Shown in pieces: positions 38,429-47,161 of a stretch of DNA of 64,000 nt. This DNA is from RI-231 sp041394905 (lineage in GTDB: Bacteria; Acidobacteriota; Terriglobia; Bryobacterales; UBA6623), in contig JAWKHJ010000007.1 in the NCBI GenBank assembly GCA_041394905.1, forward strand, positions 62,001 through 126,000, read 5' to 3'. Position 1 is the first letter of the stretch. Every line of letters begins with the position of its first letter. The translations under genes were made by a program, and so were the position numbers. A model generated the notes under the pieces. That model ran no database searches. It saw only the letters and a list, made by a program, of their open reading frames with translations, and was not told the origin of the DNA.

Positions 38429-39286
38429 ATGCCAGTTGGACCCTTTCGCCTCTCCGTTTGTAACGAGCTCTACGAAAAGACGCCGTTCACCGACGCTTGC
38501 CGCTCGATGAAGAAAGCCGGCTGGGACGGTATCGAGATCGCTCCTTTCACTCTGCAAACGGATGCAACTCAGCTTCCAAAAGCACGCCGCGCCGAAGTGC
38601 GCGACATCATCGAATCTGAGGGCCTGGATTTCGTTGGCTTACACTGGCTGACCGTCGGCCCCAAAGGTCTGCACGTCACCACGCCGGACGCCGAAACCCG
38701 GCGCAAGAGTTGGGACTACGTGCGCGGCTTGGTCGAGCTCTGCGCCGACTTGCGGCCCTCCGGCGTCAATGCGGGTGGGGTGATGGTGTTCGGATCGCCT
38801 TTCCAACGCAGCACCACGGGCGGCGCGACGCGTGAGCAGGCGACTCGTAACTATGTTGAAGGCGTCCGCTCGATCGTGACCGACCTCGAGAGCGCGGACG
38901 TCACGCTGCTGATCGAGGCGCTGCCGGTCGAGCAGTGCGACGTGATCCAAACGCTCGACGAAGCAGCTTCTTTGGTCGCGGAGATCGGCAGCCCGAACGT
39001 GCAAACCATGTTCGACTCCCACAACGCGATCAACGAAGTCGATCCCCACGCCGAGATCGTTTCGCGTAACTGGGACAAGATTCGCCACATCCACGTCAAC
39101 GAGCTGGACGGCAGCTATCCGCGCCCCGGCGGAGGGTATGATTTCAAGCCCGTATTGCAGATCGCCAAGGACCGCAAGTTCCCCGGCTGGGTCTCGATGG
39201 AAGTTTTTGACTTCACGCCCGGGTCCGAAAAGATCGTCAATGAATCGATCGCCTACCTGCGCGACGAGATCGCCGCGCTGCGCTAA
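38429..39286 (+). CDS. Sugar phosphate isomerase/epimerase (xylose-isomerase-like TIM barrel), cytoplasmic
   Basis: 285 residues without a signal peptide. A-G-W-D-G-I-E-I-A-P is the first barrel motif. L-L-I-E-A-L-P gives a metal-binding Glu, and F-D-S-H-N-A the Asp-x-His. H-I-H-V-N-E-L and V-S-M-E-V-F-D supply the remaining His and Glu. This Glu-Asp-His-Glu set is that of D-tagatose/D-psicose 3-epimerase-like enzymes. It probably acts on a ketose or inositol-like compound; the exact substrate is not evident. TACACT (38412-38417) lies 11 nt before the ATG. The sugar-nucleotide epimerase gene follows after 6 bp. Confidence 0.85.
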   Translation: MPVGPFRLSVCNELYEKTPFTDACRSMKKAGWDGIEIAPFTLQTDATQLPKARRAEVRDIIESEGLDFVGLHWLTVGPKGLHVTTPDAETRRKSWDYVRGLVELCADLRPSGVNAGGVMVFGSPFQRSTTGGATREQATRNYVEGVRSIVTDLESADVTLLIEALPVEQCDVIQTLDEAASLVAEIGSPNVQTMFDSHNAINEVDPHAEIVSRNWDKIRHIHVNELDGSYPRPGGGYDFKPVLQIAKDRKFPGWVSMEVFDFTPGSEKIVNESIAYLRDEIAALR

Positions 39287-39292
39287 CGGCTG

Positions 39293-40237
39293 ATGCGAAA
39301 CGTCCTCGTCACCGGCGGAGCGGGCTTCATCGGCTCCTCCCTCGTGCGGGGCTTGGTCGCCACAGAAGGGGTCGAGCGAATCGCTGTCCTCGACGATCTG
39401 AGCTCGGGCAAGCGCGAGAATCTAGCGGAGGTCGCAAATCGCGTAGAGCTCATCGAAGGCGATGTCCGTGACCGGGAGTTGCTTGACCGGACCGTCGCCG
39501 GCGCAGACACGATCTTCCACCTTGCGGCGATCGCCTCGGTCCCCAAGACAATCGAGCAGCCCGACGCCGGTCACGAGGTCAATCTCGAGGCAACCTTTCG
39601 TCTGCTGCGATCCGCGGTCGACCATAGGGCGCGGCGGGTTGTCTTTGCCGCTTCAGCTGCCGCCTACGGCAACGCGCCCGGACTGCCCAAGCGCGAGGAC
39701 ATGACTCCGGATCCGCAGTCGCCCTACGCGGTGCAGAAGCTCGCCGGCGAGATGTATCTGCGTACCTTCTTCGACTGTTTTGGTCTGGAAACCGTCTCGT
39801 TGCGCTTCTTCAACGTCTACGGGCCACGCCAGGACCCCTCGTCGCCCTACTCCGGGGTGTTGTCGATCTTTTCCGACTGCCTGCTCGCCCGGCGGGCGCC
39901 GACGATTTTCGGGACCGGCGAGCAGTCGCGCGATTTCATCTTTGTCGACGACATCGTGCAGGCGTTGCTGCTGGCCGCGCGCTCGCCCAACGCCCCAGGG
40001 CGGCTCTACAACTGCGGCACGGGCCGCCGCGTGAGCCTGCTCGAGGTTTGGGAGATCATGCAGCGTGTCGAGGGCGTCGAGCTGCCGCCGCGCTTCGGAC
40101 CGGCGCGCTCCGGCGACGTCGAGCACTCCGAGGCTGACATTTCGCGCGCACGCTCCGAGCTCGGATTCGCGCCGGCAGTTACGATCGAGGAAGGCTTGCG
40201 GCGCACCCTGGCGTGGGTCCGCGCTTCACGCCCCTAG
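39293..40237 (+). CDS. NAD-dependent sugar-nucleotide epimerase/dehydratase (UDP-glucose 4-epimerase-like)
   Basis: 314 residues of the extended SDR family. V-T-G-G-A-G-F-I-G-S-S binds NAD, L-D-D-L-S-S-G-K follows beta-2, and H-L-A-A-I-A-S-V is conserved. The catalytic Tyr-Lys is S-P-Y-A-V-Q-K with a Ser/Thr in A-A-S-A-A-A-Y-G. R-F-F-N-V-Y-G-P-R-Q and R-D-F-I-F-V-D-D are typical of GalE/WbpP-type epimerases. It probably interconverts UDP-hexoses or UDP-N-acetylhexosamines for envelope glycans. It begins 6 bp after the TIM-barrel gene, in an apparent two-gene unit, and is convergent with the HD gene. Confidence 0.88.
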   Translation: MRNVLVTGGAGFIGSSLVRGLVATEGVERIAVLDDLSSGKRENLAEVANRVELIEGDVRDRELLDRTVAGADTIFHLAAIASVPKTIEQPDAGHEVNLEATFRLLRSAVDHRARRVVFAASAAAYGNAPGLPKREDMTPDPQSPYAVQKLAGEMYLRTFFDCFGLETVSLRFFNVYGPRQDPSSPYSGVLSIFSDCLLARRAPTIFGTGEQSRDFIFVDDIVQALLLAARSPNAPGRLYNCGTGRRVSLLEVWEIMQRVEGVELPPRFGPARSGDVEHSEADISRARSELGFAPAVTIEEGLRRTLAWVRASRP

Positions 40238-40241
40238 GCGC

Positions 40242-40796
40242 TCACAGAGTGTCGAGCTCGGAGACGATCATCTCGAACTGGCGCACCAGCCGGTTCGGTC
40301 CGAACGCCCACAGCGCGTCGAGGATGCTGCGGTAATACCACATCGCGTTCTCGCGTCCGCGGAAGCGGTCCCAGACCGCGGGGCCGTGTTCACGCAGATC
40401 GTGCAGCGTACAAGTCGCGTTATGCAGCTTGTCGGCGGCCACGACGAGGCGTACCGAGGTGCTAGCCGTGGCAAGGCTTTCGATGAAGGCGGTCTTCCGC
40501 GCCCGCCACGGCGGCTTGGGCGTTTCGTCCGAGTCCGTGCAGCCGTCTACGATCTCGGCCACTCGCTCGCCGAAGCGTTCGACGATGGCTGCACGCGTCT
40601 CAGCGCCACCCTGATCCTCGACCGCGTCGTGAAGAACAGCCGCAATCGCCTCGTCCTCGTCGCCACCGCCCTCGAGCACGAACGCCGTGACGGCGAGCAA
40701 GTGCGCGATGTAGGGGACCTGGCCGCCTTTGCGCACCTGCTCGCGGTGCAGCTCGGACGCCCACACGAGAGCTTCATCGAATCTTGGAGAAACCAC
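40242..40796 (-). CDS. HD-domain phosphohydrolase, SpoT/MESH1-like
   Basis: 184 residues from a GTG. H-R-E-Q-V-R-K-G-G-Q-V-P-Y-I-A-H and V-L-H-D-A-V-E-D are the H...HD...(E)D metal and substrate motifs of the small alarmone hydrolases and the SpoT N-terminal domain. L-V-V-A-A-D-K-L-H-N is the third, also canonical. It could hydrolyse (p)ppGpp or NADPH, or another nucleotide. It is the last gene of a probable truA-SGNH-HD operon, 8 bp after the SGNH gene, with GAAGG just upstream of the GTG. Confidence 0.83.
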   Translation of the reverse strand: MVSPRFDEALVWASELHREQVRKGGQVPYIAHLLAVTAFVLEGGGDEDEAIAAVLHDAVEDQGGAETRAAIVERFGERVAEIVDGCTDSDETPKPPWRARKTAFIESLATASTSVRLVVAADKLHNATCTLHDLREHGPAVWDRFRGRENAMWYYRSILDALWAFGPNRLVRQFEMIVSELDTL

Positions 40797-40804
40797 CCTT
40801 CAGC

Positions 40805-42031
40805 TTACCGCTCGAGCATTCGGTTGCGAACCAACAACTCCGCCGCGCCAAGCGCCAGGATGGCATGTCCGGCCGCGTTCGGATGGGTATCGGTCAAAGA
40901 ATTGGTCAAGGCGCGCAGATCGCGTCCGGCGAACCACGGCGCCGCGTCGGCGACAGGAAAGCCGTGCGCTTGGCCGACGTCGGCAATGTCGGAGGCTAGG
41001 CGGTCCGAGGCTGGGCGGCGCGCCATGCGGTAGACCACGACCGCAAAACGCGCGCCCAACTCGCGACTAGCAGCAGAGAGGCCGGCAAGCGCCTGCATCG
41101 ACTCCCGGTAGCCAACCGAAGCCGGATCGAGCGTCTCGCCGACGAGGTACGGCCGGCTCAAGTGGTAAGCCACGCGATAGGTCCAACTATGCGCCAACAG
41201 CCAGTCCGCCAACCGCCCAGGGCGGCCACGCACAGCGAGCATCGATCCGGAGCGGTCGACCGGCAGAAACGGTTGCACGTCATTTTCGACGTAGACCAGC
41301 AGAACCACGTCCGGCTCGAGTTGTGCGCCGGAGCGGCGCAGATAGCGCAGTTGCTGCACCGTGTTGTAGCTGCACACGCCGGTGTTGACGGTGCGGATAG
41401 GCCGCTTGGAGAGCCGACCAAGGTCGCGCTCGAGTTGACGCCCGAAAGTATCTTGATCAGCCACGCCCCAACCGAACACGACGGAATCGCCAAGGATGAC
41501 TATGCGCACTTCCCCCGGCTGCTTCGGGCCTAGCGGCCTCTCGCGCAGCCCAAGCGCGTTGAAGGCGATGGCTCGCCCCTGGTAAACGGTGGCAATACCC
41601 GGACGATGGCGATAATTGAGCTCGGCGTCGGGCAACGTCTCGCGCAGATAGCGCGCCGTCTCTTGCGGTAGGAGGCCTGTATCGAAGCGCAATAGCAGCT
41701 CGAGACTGCTGAGCGAGCGACGCGGTGAGCGACGCCGAGAGCGCCAGCCCAATCCTGGCGCTGCGAAACCGAGGATACACGCGCGGCAGTAGTCCGACGA
41801 CGCCCGCCGCAGCGCAGCTCGCTACCGCCAGCAGCAACGTGAATCCGCTGCCGACCATCGCCCCAACACCACCGGGCTGGCCGAGCGATGACCGACCATC
41901 CAGAACGCCGTCGAGGTCAGCGCCGCGCAGAATAGGCCCATCCCCAACGAAACCAGTCCGGCTGCCTGGCGCTGTGCTTCTGATTGAGTATTCGACCCAT
42001 CGACCGTTGAGGCCGACGGGCCGAGACACAC
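40805..42031 (-). CDS. SGNH/GDSL-type hydrolase with N-terminal membrane helices, two frameshifts
   Basis: The catalytic domain shows I-L-G-D-S-V-V-F-G-W-G (block I Ser), V-E-N-D-V (block III) and D-T-H-P-N-A-A-G-H (block V Asp-His). The N-terminal part reads across two frame changes (near 41875 and 41725) as two or three hydrophobic helices starting from a GTG at 42031. With these joined the length is exactly 409 codons. SGNH enzymes with such membrane parts deacetylate or esterify cell-surface glycans. The gene begins 6 bp after truA, and the HD gene follows after 8 bp. Confidence 0.78.
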
Positions 42032-42037
42032 GAGCCC

Positions 42038-42787
42038 TCAGCCGCCGTTCGATCCGTATTCGACGTTTAACAAGAACAGCCCCGGCGCTGGCGCGGTTGG
42101 GCCTGGTGGCTCGGCGACTTCGCGCGGCGAGAATGCGGTCGACATCGTCCGGCGTCCAGCTTCCACGCCCACCTCGATCAGTACGCCGACGATATTGCGC
42201 ACCATGTTGTAAAAGAAATTCCGCTACCGCGCACCTGATAGACCAGCTCGTCGCCTTGGCGCTCATTCGAGGAGAAGATCGTCCGTACGGTCGAATCCTT
42301 CTGCTCGCCATCGTTGGTTGCCAGCGAGCGGAAGTCGCGCTCTCCTTCGAAGCGTGGAGCGGCGGCGATCATTGCCTGCTCGTCGAGCGGATACGGCAGG
42401 TGGGAAGACGGTGCGCCGGACGAAGGGCGAGCGAAATCTCGCCGCGATAGATGCGGTAATCGTACGTTTTGGCGGTGGCGGATAGCGCGTGGAAGTCTTC
42501 GGAGACTTCCTGCGCGTCGAGAATACGAATCGCCGGAGGAAGCCGATGGTTGGAGCGCAAGCCGCATTTTCAATGGGGATAGGGTTCGCGATGCGGAATG
42601 AGGCGACCTGTCCGCGGGCATGCACCCCGCGTCGGTCCGCCCGAGCCGTGGACCTTGACCGCAGCGCCGCCTGATCAGAGCTTAGCGCCTTCAATCTCAC
42701 CTCTGGATGGTACGCCGGGCCCGGTTGGACCTGCCAGCCATGGAAATCCGTCCCTTCATAGGCGATCACCGTCTTGATGTTTCGCAT
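42038..42787 (-). CDS. truA: tRNA pseudouridine synthase A, several frameshifts
   Basis: The ATG at 42787 gives I-A-Y-E-G-T-D-F-H-G-W-Q-V-Q, the TruA N-terminus. In other frames come G-R-T-D-A-G-V-H-A-R-G-Q (catalytic Asp), F-H-A-L-S-A-T-A-K-T-Y-D-Y-R-I-Y, F-E-G-E-R-D-F-R-S-L-A and F-L-Y-N-M-V-R-N-I-V-G, ending near 42038. The span is 250 codons, normal for TruA. At least four indels lie near 42700, 42630, 42560 and 42215. It converts uridines 38-40 of tRNA anticodon arms to pseudouridine. It heads a probable operon with the SGNH and HD genes, 6 bp apart. Confidence 0.88.
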
Positions 42788-42898
42788 CCGCCGTTGCTTC
42801 CACCGTACGACGGCGCGACTCCCTGACGCTGAGGTAACCCTGCTCTCCCGACGCCGGGTTTGCTCCGGCGAGAATCCCGTACGTTTCCGCATAACCCA

Positions 42899-44813
42899 AT
42901 GACCGTCAAACAGCCCTTTCCTTCTGCTGGTGGCTACGTTAAGCGCATCCGAGCTTTGCAGCGGCTCAGGAATTCCGGCGCGCGCCCATCGACTACTCGC
43001 GCGGACCCGATACCTGGCCGAAGCTCTGGAGAGCTTACGACGTTCCCGACGTCCCGGAGGTTGACCTCGCGAACTCAGGGCGACTGGACCCGCTGCTGCG
43101 GGCCGGCAAGCTCTATCTGTCGCTGAAGGACGCCCTGGCGCTGGCGATCGAGAACAACTTGGACATCGCCGGCGCGTTACGATCCGCTGGTCTCCGCAGA
43201 CCGACGTGTTGCGCTAAGTCCGGTCAGCAGTTGCGGCGTCCAGACGCAGATCTCGGGACGCTTTCGACGGGCCAGAGCCAGGGCGGCGGAACCGAGCCCG
43301 CGGCTCGAACGCGACCGGCGCACCGGCCGAGCCGGCACTACGGGCGGAGGCGGCGGGTGGACCTTCATCCGGCGACGCTTCGAGCTTCTTCGGCTACGCA
43401 AGCGGCTGCGCTCGATCCACGGCCGTTTGGCAGCATCGACTGGGGCCACTTCTCCAACCCGCAGACTTCGGACTTCGTCACCGGCACGAACAGTTTGATC
43501 ACCGAGCGCAGCAATTCGCAGATCGGCGTGCGCCAGGGCTTCCTGGGACCGGCGCCTACTGCCACCTTGCTTTTGGGCCAACACCCAACAGAACACGAAC
43601 CTCTCCGCAACAATCTCAACCTCTCAGAGCAACGTCACCTGCAGGTGAGCCAACCGCTGCTGCGCGGCTTCGGCTTGGCAGTGAACCGCCGCAACATCGT
43701 GGTCGCCAAACGCAATCAGCAGGTCACCGACCTGGCTTCAAGCAGCAGGTCATCACCGTGGTCGTACGCGTGCAGCAGCTCTACCGGGATCTGGTCAGCC
43801 TGCGGTCGAACGTGGACGCCGCTTCAGGCGCTCGAGCTCGCGGGCAAGCTCTATGACGACAACAAGGCCGTGTCGAGATCGGCACGCTTGCGCCGATCGA
43901 AATCGTCCGCGCCGAGGCCGAAGCCGCCGCGCGCCAGGAGGACCTGACGATCGCGGAGACGCAGGTGAAGCTGCAAGAGACGCTGCTCAAGAACGCGATC
44001 AGCATCAACGGCGTCGCCTCGCCATCGCTCATCCACGCTGAGATCATCCCGACCGACCGGATTGAAGTGCCGCGCGAGGAGACTCTGCCTCCGGTCGAAG
44101 AACTGATGCAGACCGCTCTGGCCGAGCGCCCCGACATCGAACAAGCGCAGATCCGGCTCGGCAACACCGACATCAACCTCAAGGCCATTCGCAACGGGCG
44201 TCTGCCACAGGTCAACCTTTCCTTCGACGTGACGAACAACGGTTTGGCAGGCCAAGTGAACGACCTCTTCGTCGGCTCGGGCGTCCCAACGGACTTCTTC
44301 CTGGGCGGCTTAGGCAACTCGTTGGGCCAGATCTTCCGGCGGAACTTTCCCGACTACCAGATCTCGCTCGACGTCAACATCCCATTACGCAACCGCCAGG
44401 CGCAGGCTGACCTTACGGCGACGATGCTCGAGCAGCGCAAATCGCAGATTCAGTTGCGCCAGACAGAGAACTCAATCCGCGTGGAAGTGCAGAACGCAGT
44501 GATCGGCTTACAGCAGGCCAAAGCGCGCTACGAGGCCGCCCGTAAAGGCCTTACGCTGCAAGAGCAGACGCTCGACGCAGAGCAGAAGAAGTTCGACCTC
44601 GGCGCCTCGACCATCTTCCTGGTCGTGCAGGCACAGCGCGATGTCGCCGTGGCGCGCTCTCAGGAGATCGCCGCCATGACCAACTCCGCGATCGCCAAGA
44701 TCGGCCTCGAAAACGCTCTCGGACGTACGCTCGAAGCCAACGACATCACGCTCGCCGAGGCGCTCGACGGCGCCGTAAGCCGCGCCGCCGATCCGGTACC
44801 GGTAACACCTTAG
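42899..44813 (+). CDS. TolC-family outer membrane efflux protein, many frameshifts in the 5' half
   Basis: From about 43965 the protein reads cleanly: long amphipathic helices with V-K-L-Q-E-T-L-L-K-N, A-L-A-E-R-P-D-I-E-Q-A, V-D-V-N-I-P-L-R-N-R-Q-A and A-I-G/A-K-I-G-L-E-N-A-L-G. These are the repeats of outer membrane factors. The 5' half has blocks in shifting frames: a signal-like L-L-L-V-A-T-L-S-A near the start, D-A-L-A-L-A-I-E-N-N-L-D-I near 43130, L-Q-V-S-Q-P-L-L-R-G-F-G near 43640 and V-V-R-V-Q-Q-L-Y-R-D-L near 43760. I count at least six indels. The protein should form the outer membrane exit duct of a tripartite pump or secretion system; no partner genes are nearby. Confidence 0.82.
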
Positions 44814-44888
44814 ATCGAGGGCGCCGCCGCTTTTGATAGACTGCTACTTCCATCTTCGACCGCGTGCGGCGGCGTTTTTCCCTCGAGC

Positions 44889-44894
44889 AGGAGG
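44889..44894 (+). promoter_or_regulatory. Perfect Shine-Dalgarno AGGAGG fixing the TTG start of gltA
   Basis: AGGAGG lies 6 nt before the TTG at 44901, the only initiation-capable codon at a proper distance. Confidence 0.75.
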
Positions 44895-44900
44895 CCCCAC

Positions 44901-46214
44901 TTGGACGCACCCAAGCTGAAAATCACGGATTCGCGTACCGATAAAGCTTACGATCTCCCCATCACTCACTCTTCGATCAAGGCCCTGGATCTGCGCCCGA
45001 TCAAAGTGCAAGCCGACGAGTTCGGCATGCTCAGCTACGATCCCGGCTACACCAATACGGCGTCCTGCACGAGCCGCATCACCTACATCGACGGAGACAA
45101 GGGGATCCTTCGCTATCGCGGCTACCCCATCGAGCAACTGGCGGAAAACTGCACCTACAACGAGGTTGCCTACCTGCTGCTCTACGGCGAGCTGCCGACC
45201 AGCTCCGAGCTGGCCAACTGGAACAAAGAGATCGCGCGCCACACCATGGTGCACGAGAACATGAAGAAGTTCATGGACGGGTTTCGCTATGACGCCCACC
45301 CCATGGGCATGCTCATCAGCTCCGTCGCCGCCTTGTCGACCTTCTACCCGGAGGCGCGCAACATCCGCAGCCGGACGAACCGGCGCCTGCAGCAGCTGCG
45401 GCTGCTCGGCAAGATGCCGACCTTGGCAGCTTTCGCCTATCGTCACAGCCAGGGCCTGCCGTTCGTCCAGCCCGACAACGACCTCAACTACGCCGAGAAC
45501 TTCATGAACATGCTCTGGCGTAGGACCGAGCCGAAGTACGAGCCAAACCCGGTGCTGGCCAAGGCGCTCGACGTGTTGTTCATCCTACACGCCGACCACG
45601 AGCAAAATTGCTCGACCTCGACCATGCGCACCGTGGCGAGCTCAGACGCCGACCCCTACGTCTCGCTCTCGGCCGCGTGCGGCGCGCTCTACGGTCCGCT
45701 CCACGGCGGCGCCAACGAGGCCGTGCTGACGATGCTCGACGAGATCGGCTCGATGGAGAAGATCCCGGCGTTCGTCAAGGAAGTCAAAGAAGGCGAGCGG
45801 CGCTTGATGGGCTTCGGCCACCGGGTCTACAAGAACTACGACCCGCGAGCCCGCATCATCAAGCAGATCGCGGACGAGGTCTTCGAGGTCACAGGCAAGA
45901 ATCCCAAGATCGAGCTCGCCAAAGAGCTCGAACGGATCGCCCTCGAGGACGACTACTTCATCAAGCGCCGGCTCTACCCCAACGTCGACTTCTATTCCGG
46001 CATCATCTACGAGGCCATGGGCTTCAAGCCGGAGATGTTCACGGTGCTGTTCGCCATCGGGCGCACCGTGGGTTGGCTGGCGCACTGGGAAGAGCTGATG
46101 GAAGATCCTGAGCGACGCATTGCGCGGCCGCGCCAGCTCTACTTGGGCGCGGGCGAGCGGCAGTTCGTGCCGATCGACGAACGTCTCGGCAGGATGCAGA
46201 GCGAGCGGGCCTGA
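44901..46214 (+). CDS. gltA: Citrate synthase
   Basis: 437 residues, the length of the hexameric type II enzymes of diderm bacteria. The N-terminal beta domain (about 5-60) has Y-D-P-G-Y-T-N-T-A-S-C. I-L-R-Y-R-G-Y-P-I-E-Q-L is conserved. The catalytic His, His and Asp are in L-H-G-G-A-N-E-A, M-G-F-G-H-R-V-Y and V-D-F-Y-S-G. It condenses acetyl-CoA and oxaloacetate, the entry step of the TCA cycle. The start is TTG, with AGGAGG 6 nt upstream. A strong bidirectional terminator lies after the stop, shared with the convergent TPR gene. Confidence 0.97.
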   Translation: MDAPKLKITDSRTDKAYDLPITHSSIKALDLRPIKVQADEFGMLSYDPGYTNTASCTSRITYIDGDKGILRYRGYPIEQLAENCTYNEVAYLLLYGELPTSSELANWNKEIARHTMVHENMKKFMDGFRYDAHPMGMLISSVAALSTFYPEARNIRSRTNRRLQQLRLLGKMPTLAAFAYRHSQGLPFVQPDNDLNYAENFMNMLWRRTEPKYEPNPVLAKALDVLFILHADHEQNCSTSTMRTVASSDADPYVSLSAACGALYGPLHGGANEAVLTMLDEIGSMEKIPAFVKEVKEGERRLMGFGHRVYKNYDPRARIIKQIADEVFEVTGKNPKIELAKELERIALEDDYFIKRRLYPNVDFYSGIIYEAMGFKPEMFTVLFAIGRTVGWLAHWEELMEDPERRIARPRQLYLGAGERQFVPIDERLGRMQSERA

Positions 46215-46232
46215 GACAACTCTGCGAATGAC

Positions 46233-46265
46233 AAAAGCCCCGGCGCGCATCGCGCCGGGGCTTTT
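46233..46265. terminator. Bidirectional rho-independent terminator between gltA and the TPR gene
   Basis: A perfect 15-bp inverted repeat (46233-46247 and 46251-46265) surrounds a 3-nt CAT loop. It carries AAAA on one end and TTTT on the other, so it works for both converging genes. Confidence 0.93.
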
Positions 46266-46285
46266 CCCTTTTCTCGTAGTCGGCG

Positions 46286-47047
46286 TTATTGCACTTGCGC
46301 CGTCTCGACCACGCCCACCAGCCGCTGAAAGTCCGGCATCTCGAGCATCGGTTCGAACAGTTTTTCCTTGGCCACCTTCTCGGGCTTCGCATAGCCCTCT
46401 TCGATCGAGCGCCGGAGATAGAGCAGCGCACGGTCAAACGCCCCGACGCGCGCATAGGCTTCCGCCATGAAGTAATGGTACTTGCCCAGGTCCTCGACCG
46501 AGCGCTCCTGCAACAGCGTACCCATCTCGTTTCGATGCTCAAAGACCTCCGGGTCGATCTCGAGCGCCCGCAGATACGCCTGCGAAGCCTTCTCGTATTT
46601 GCGGCGTGCGAAAAACGCCGTCCCGAGGTTGCTGTAGATCGAAGCCGAGTTGGGGGTGATCTTGAGCGCCTTCTCGTAGCTCTTCTGCGCTTTCTTGTAG
46701 TTGCGCTCGGCGTAGTAGATTGTGCCGAGATTGTTGACGGCCTGGGCGTACTTTTCGTCGAGCTTGGACGCTCGCTCGTAGTGACGCTTGGCCTCGCCGA
46801 ACATCAACTGGTGATGGAACGAGATACCCAGCTTGTTGTAGAGGCGGGCATTGCGCGGTTGCTCGTCGAGCGCTTGGCGGTAGGCGTCCACCGCTTCGCG
46901 GTACATCTTGCGCGCTACGTAGATGTCCCCGCGTCGCTCAGGCGACAGGTCGGCCTCCTGTTCCGCCGCCGTGAGCTGTCGGTTTCGGTCCGTGCTATCG
47001 ACCAGTTGCGGAAACATCAGCAAGACAGCAAGCGCCGTCGCGGACAT
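46286..47047 (-). CDS. TPR-repeat periplasmic protein
   Basis: 253 residues with an uncleaved or short signal-like N-terminus (about 3-16). At least four tetratricopeptide repeats follow (about 37-205), with the alternating W/L-G-Y-A-P pattern seen in Y-N-K-L-G-I-S-F, V-N-N-L-G-T-I-Y-Y and Y-S-N-L-G-T-A-F-F. A GGAGGT Shine-Dalgarno lies 6 nt before the ATG at 47047. The repeats form a protein-binding scaffold; the partner is unknown. It lies 114 bp downstream of the class A PBP gene on the same strand, so a role in the cell envelope is possible but not shown. Confidence 0.82.
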   Translation of the reverse strand: MSATALAVLLMFPQLVDSTDRNRQLTAAEQEADLSPERRGDIYVARKMYREAVDAYRQALDEQPRNARLYNKLGISFHHQLMFGEAKRHYERASKLDEKYAQAVNNLGTIYYAERNYKKAQKSYEKALKITPNSASIYSNLGTAFFARRKYEKASQAYLRALEIDPEVFEHRNEMGTLLQERSVEDLGKYHYFMAEAYARVGAFDRALLYLRRSIEEGYAKPEKVAKEKLFEPMLEMPDFQRLVGVVETAQVQ

Positions 47048-47161
47048 TTTGGACCTCCAGGAGCCTCGGTTTTCGGTACGTCGTGAGGGCCGGGAAACGT
47101 TCCCGGACCGGCATCCATACTCACCCTACACCACCAACCGCCGGAGGGAAAGTCTCGCGTG

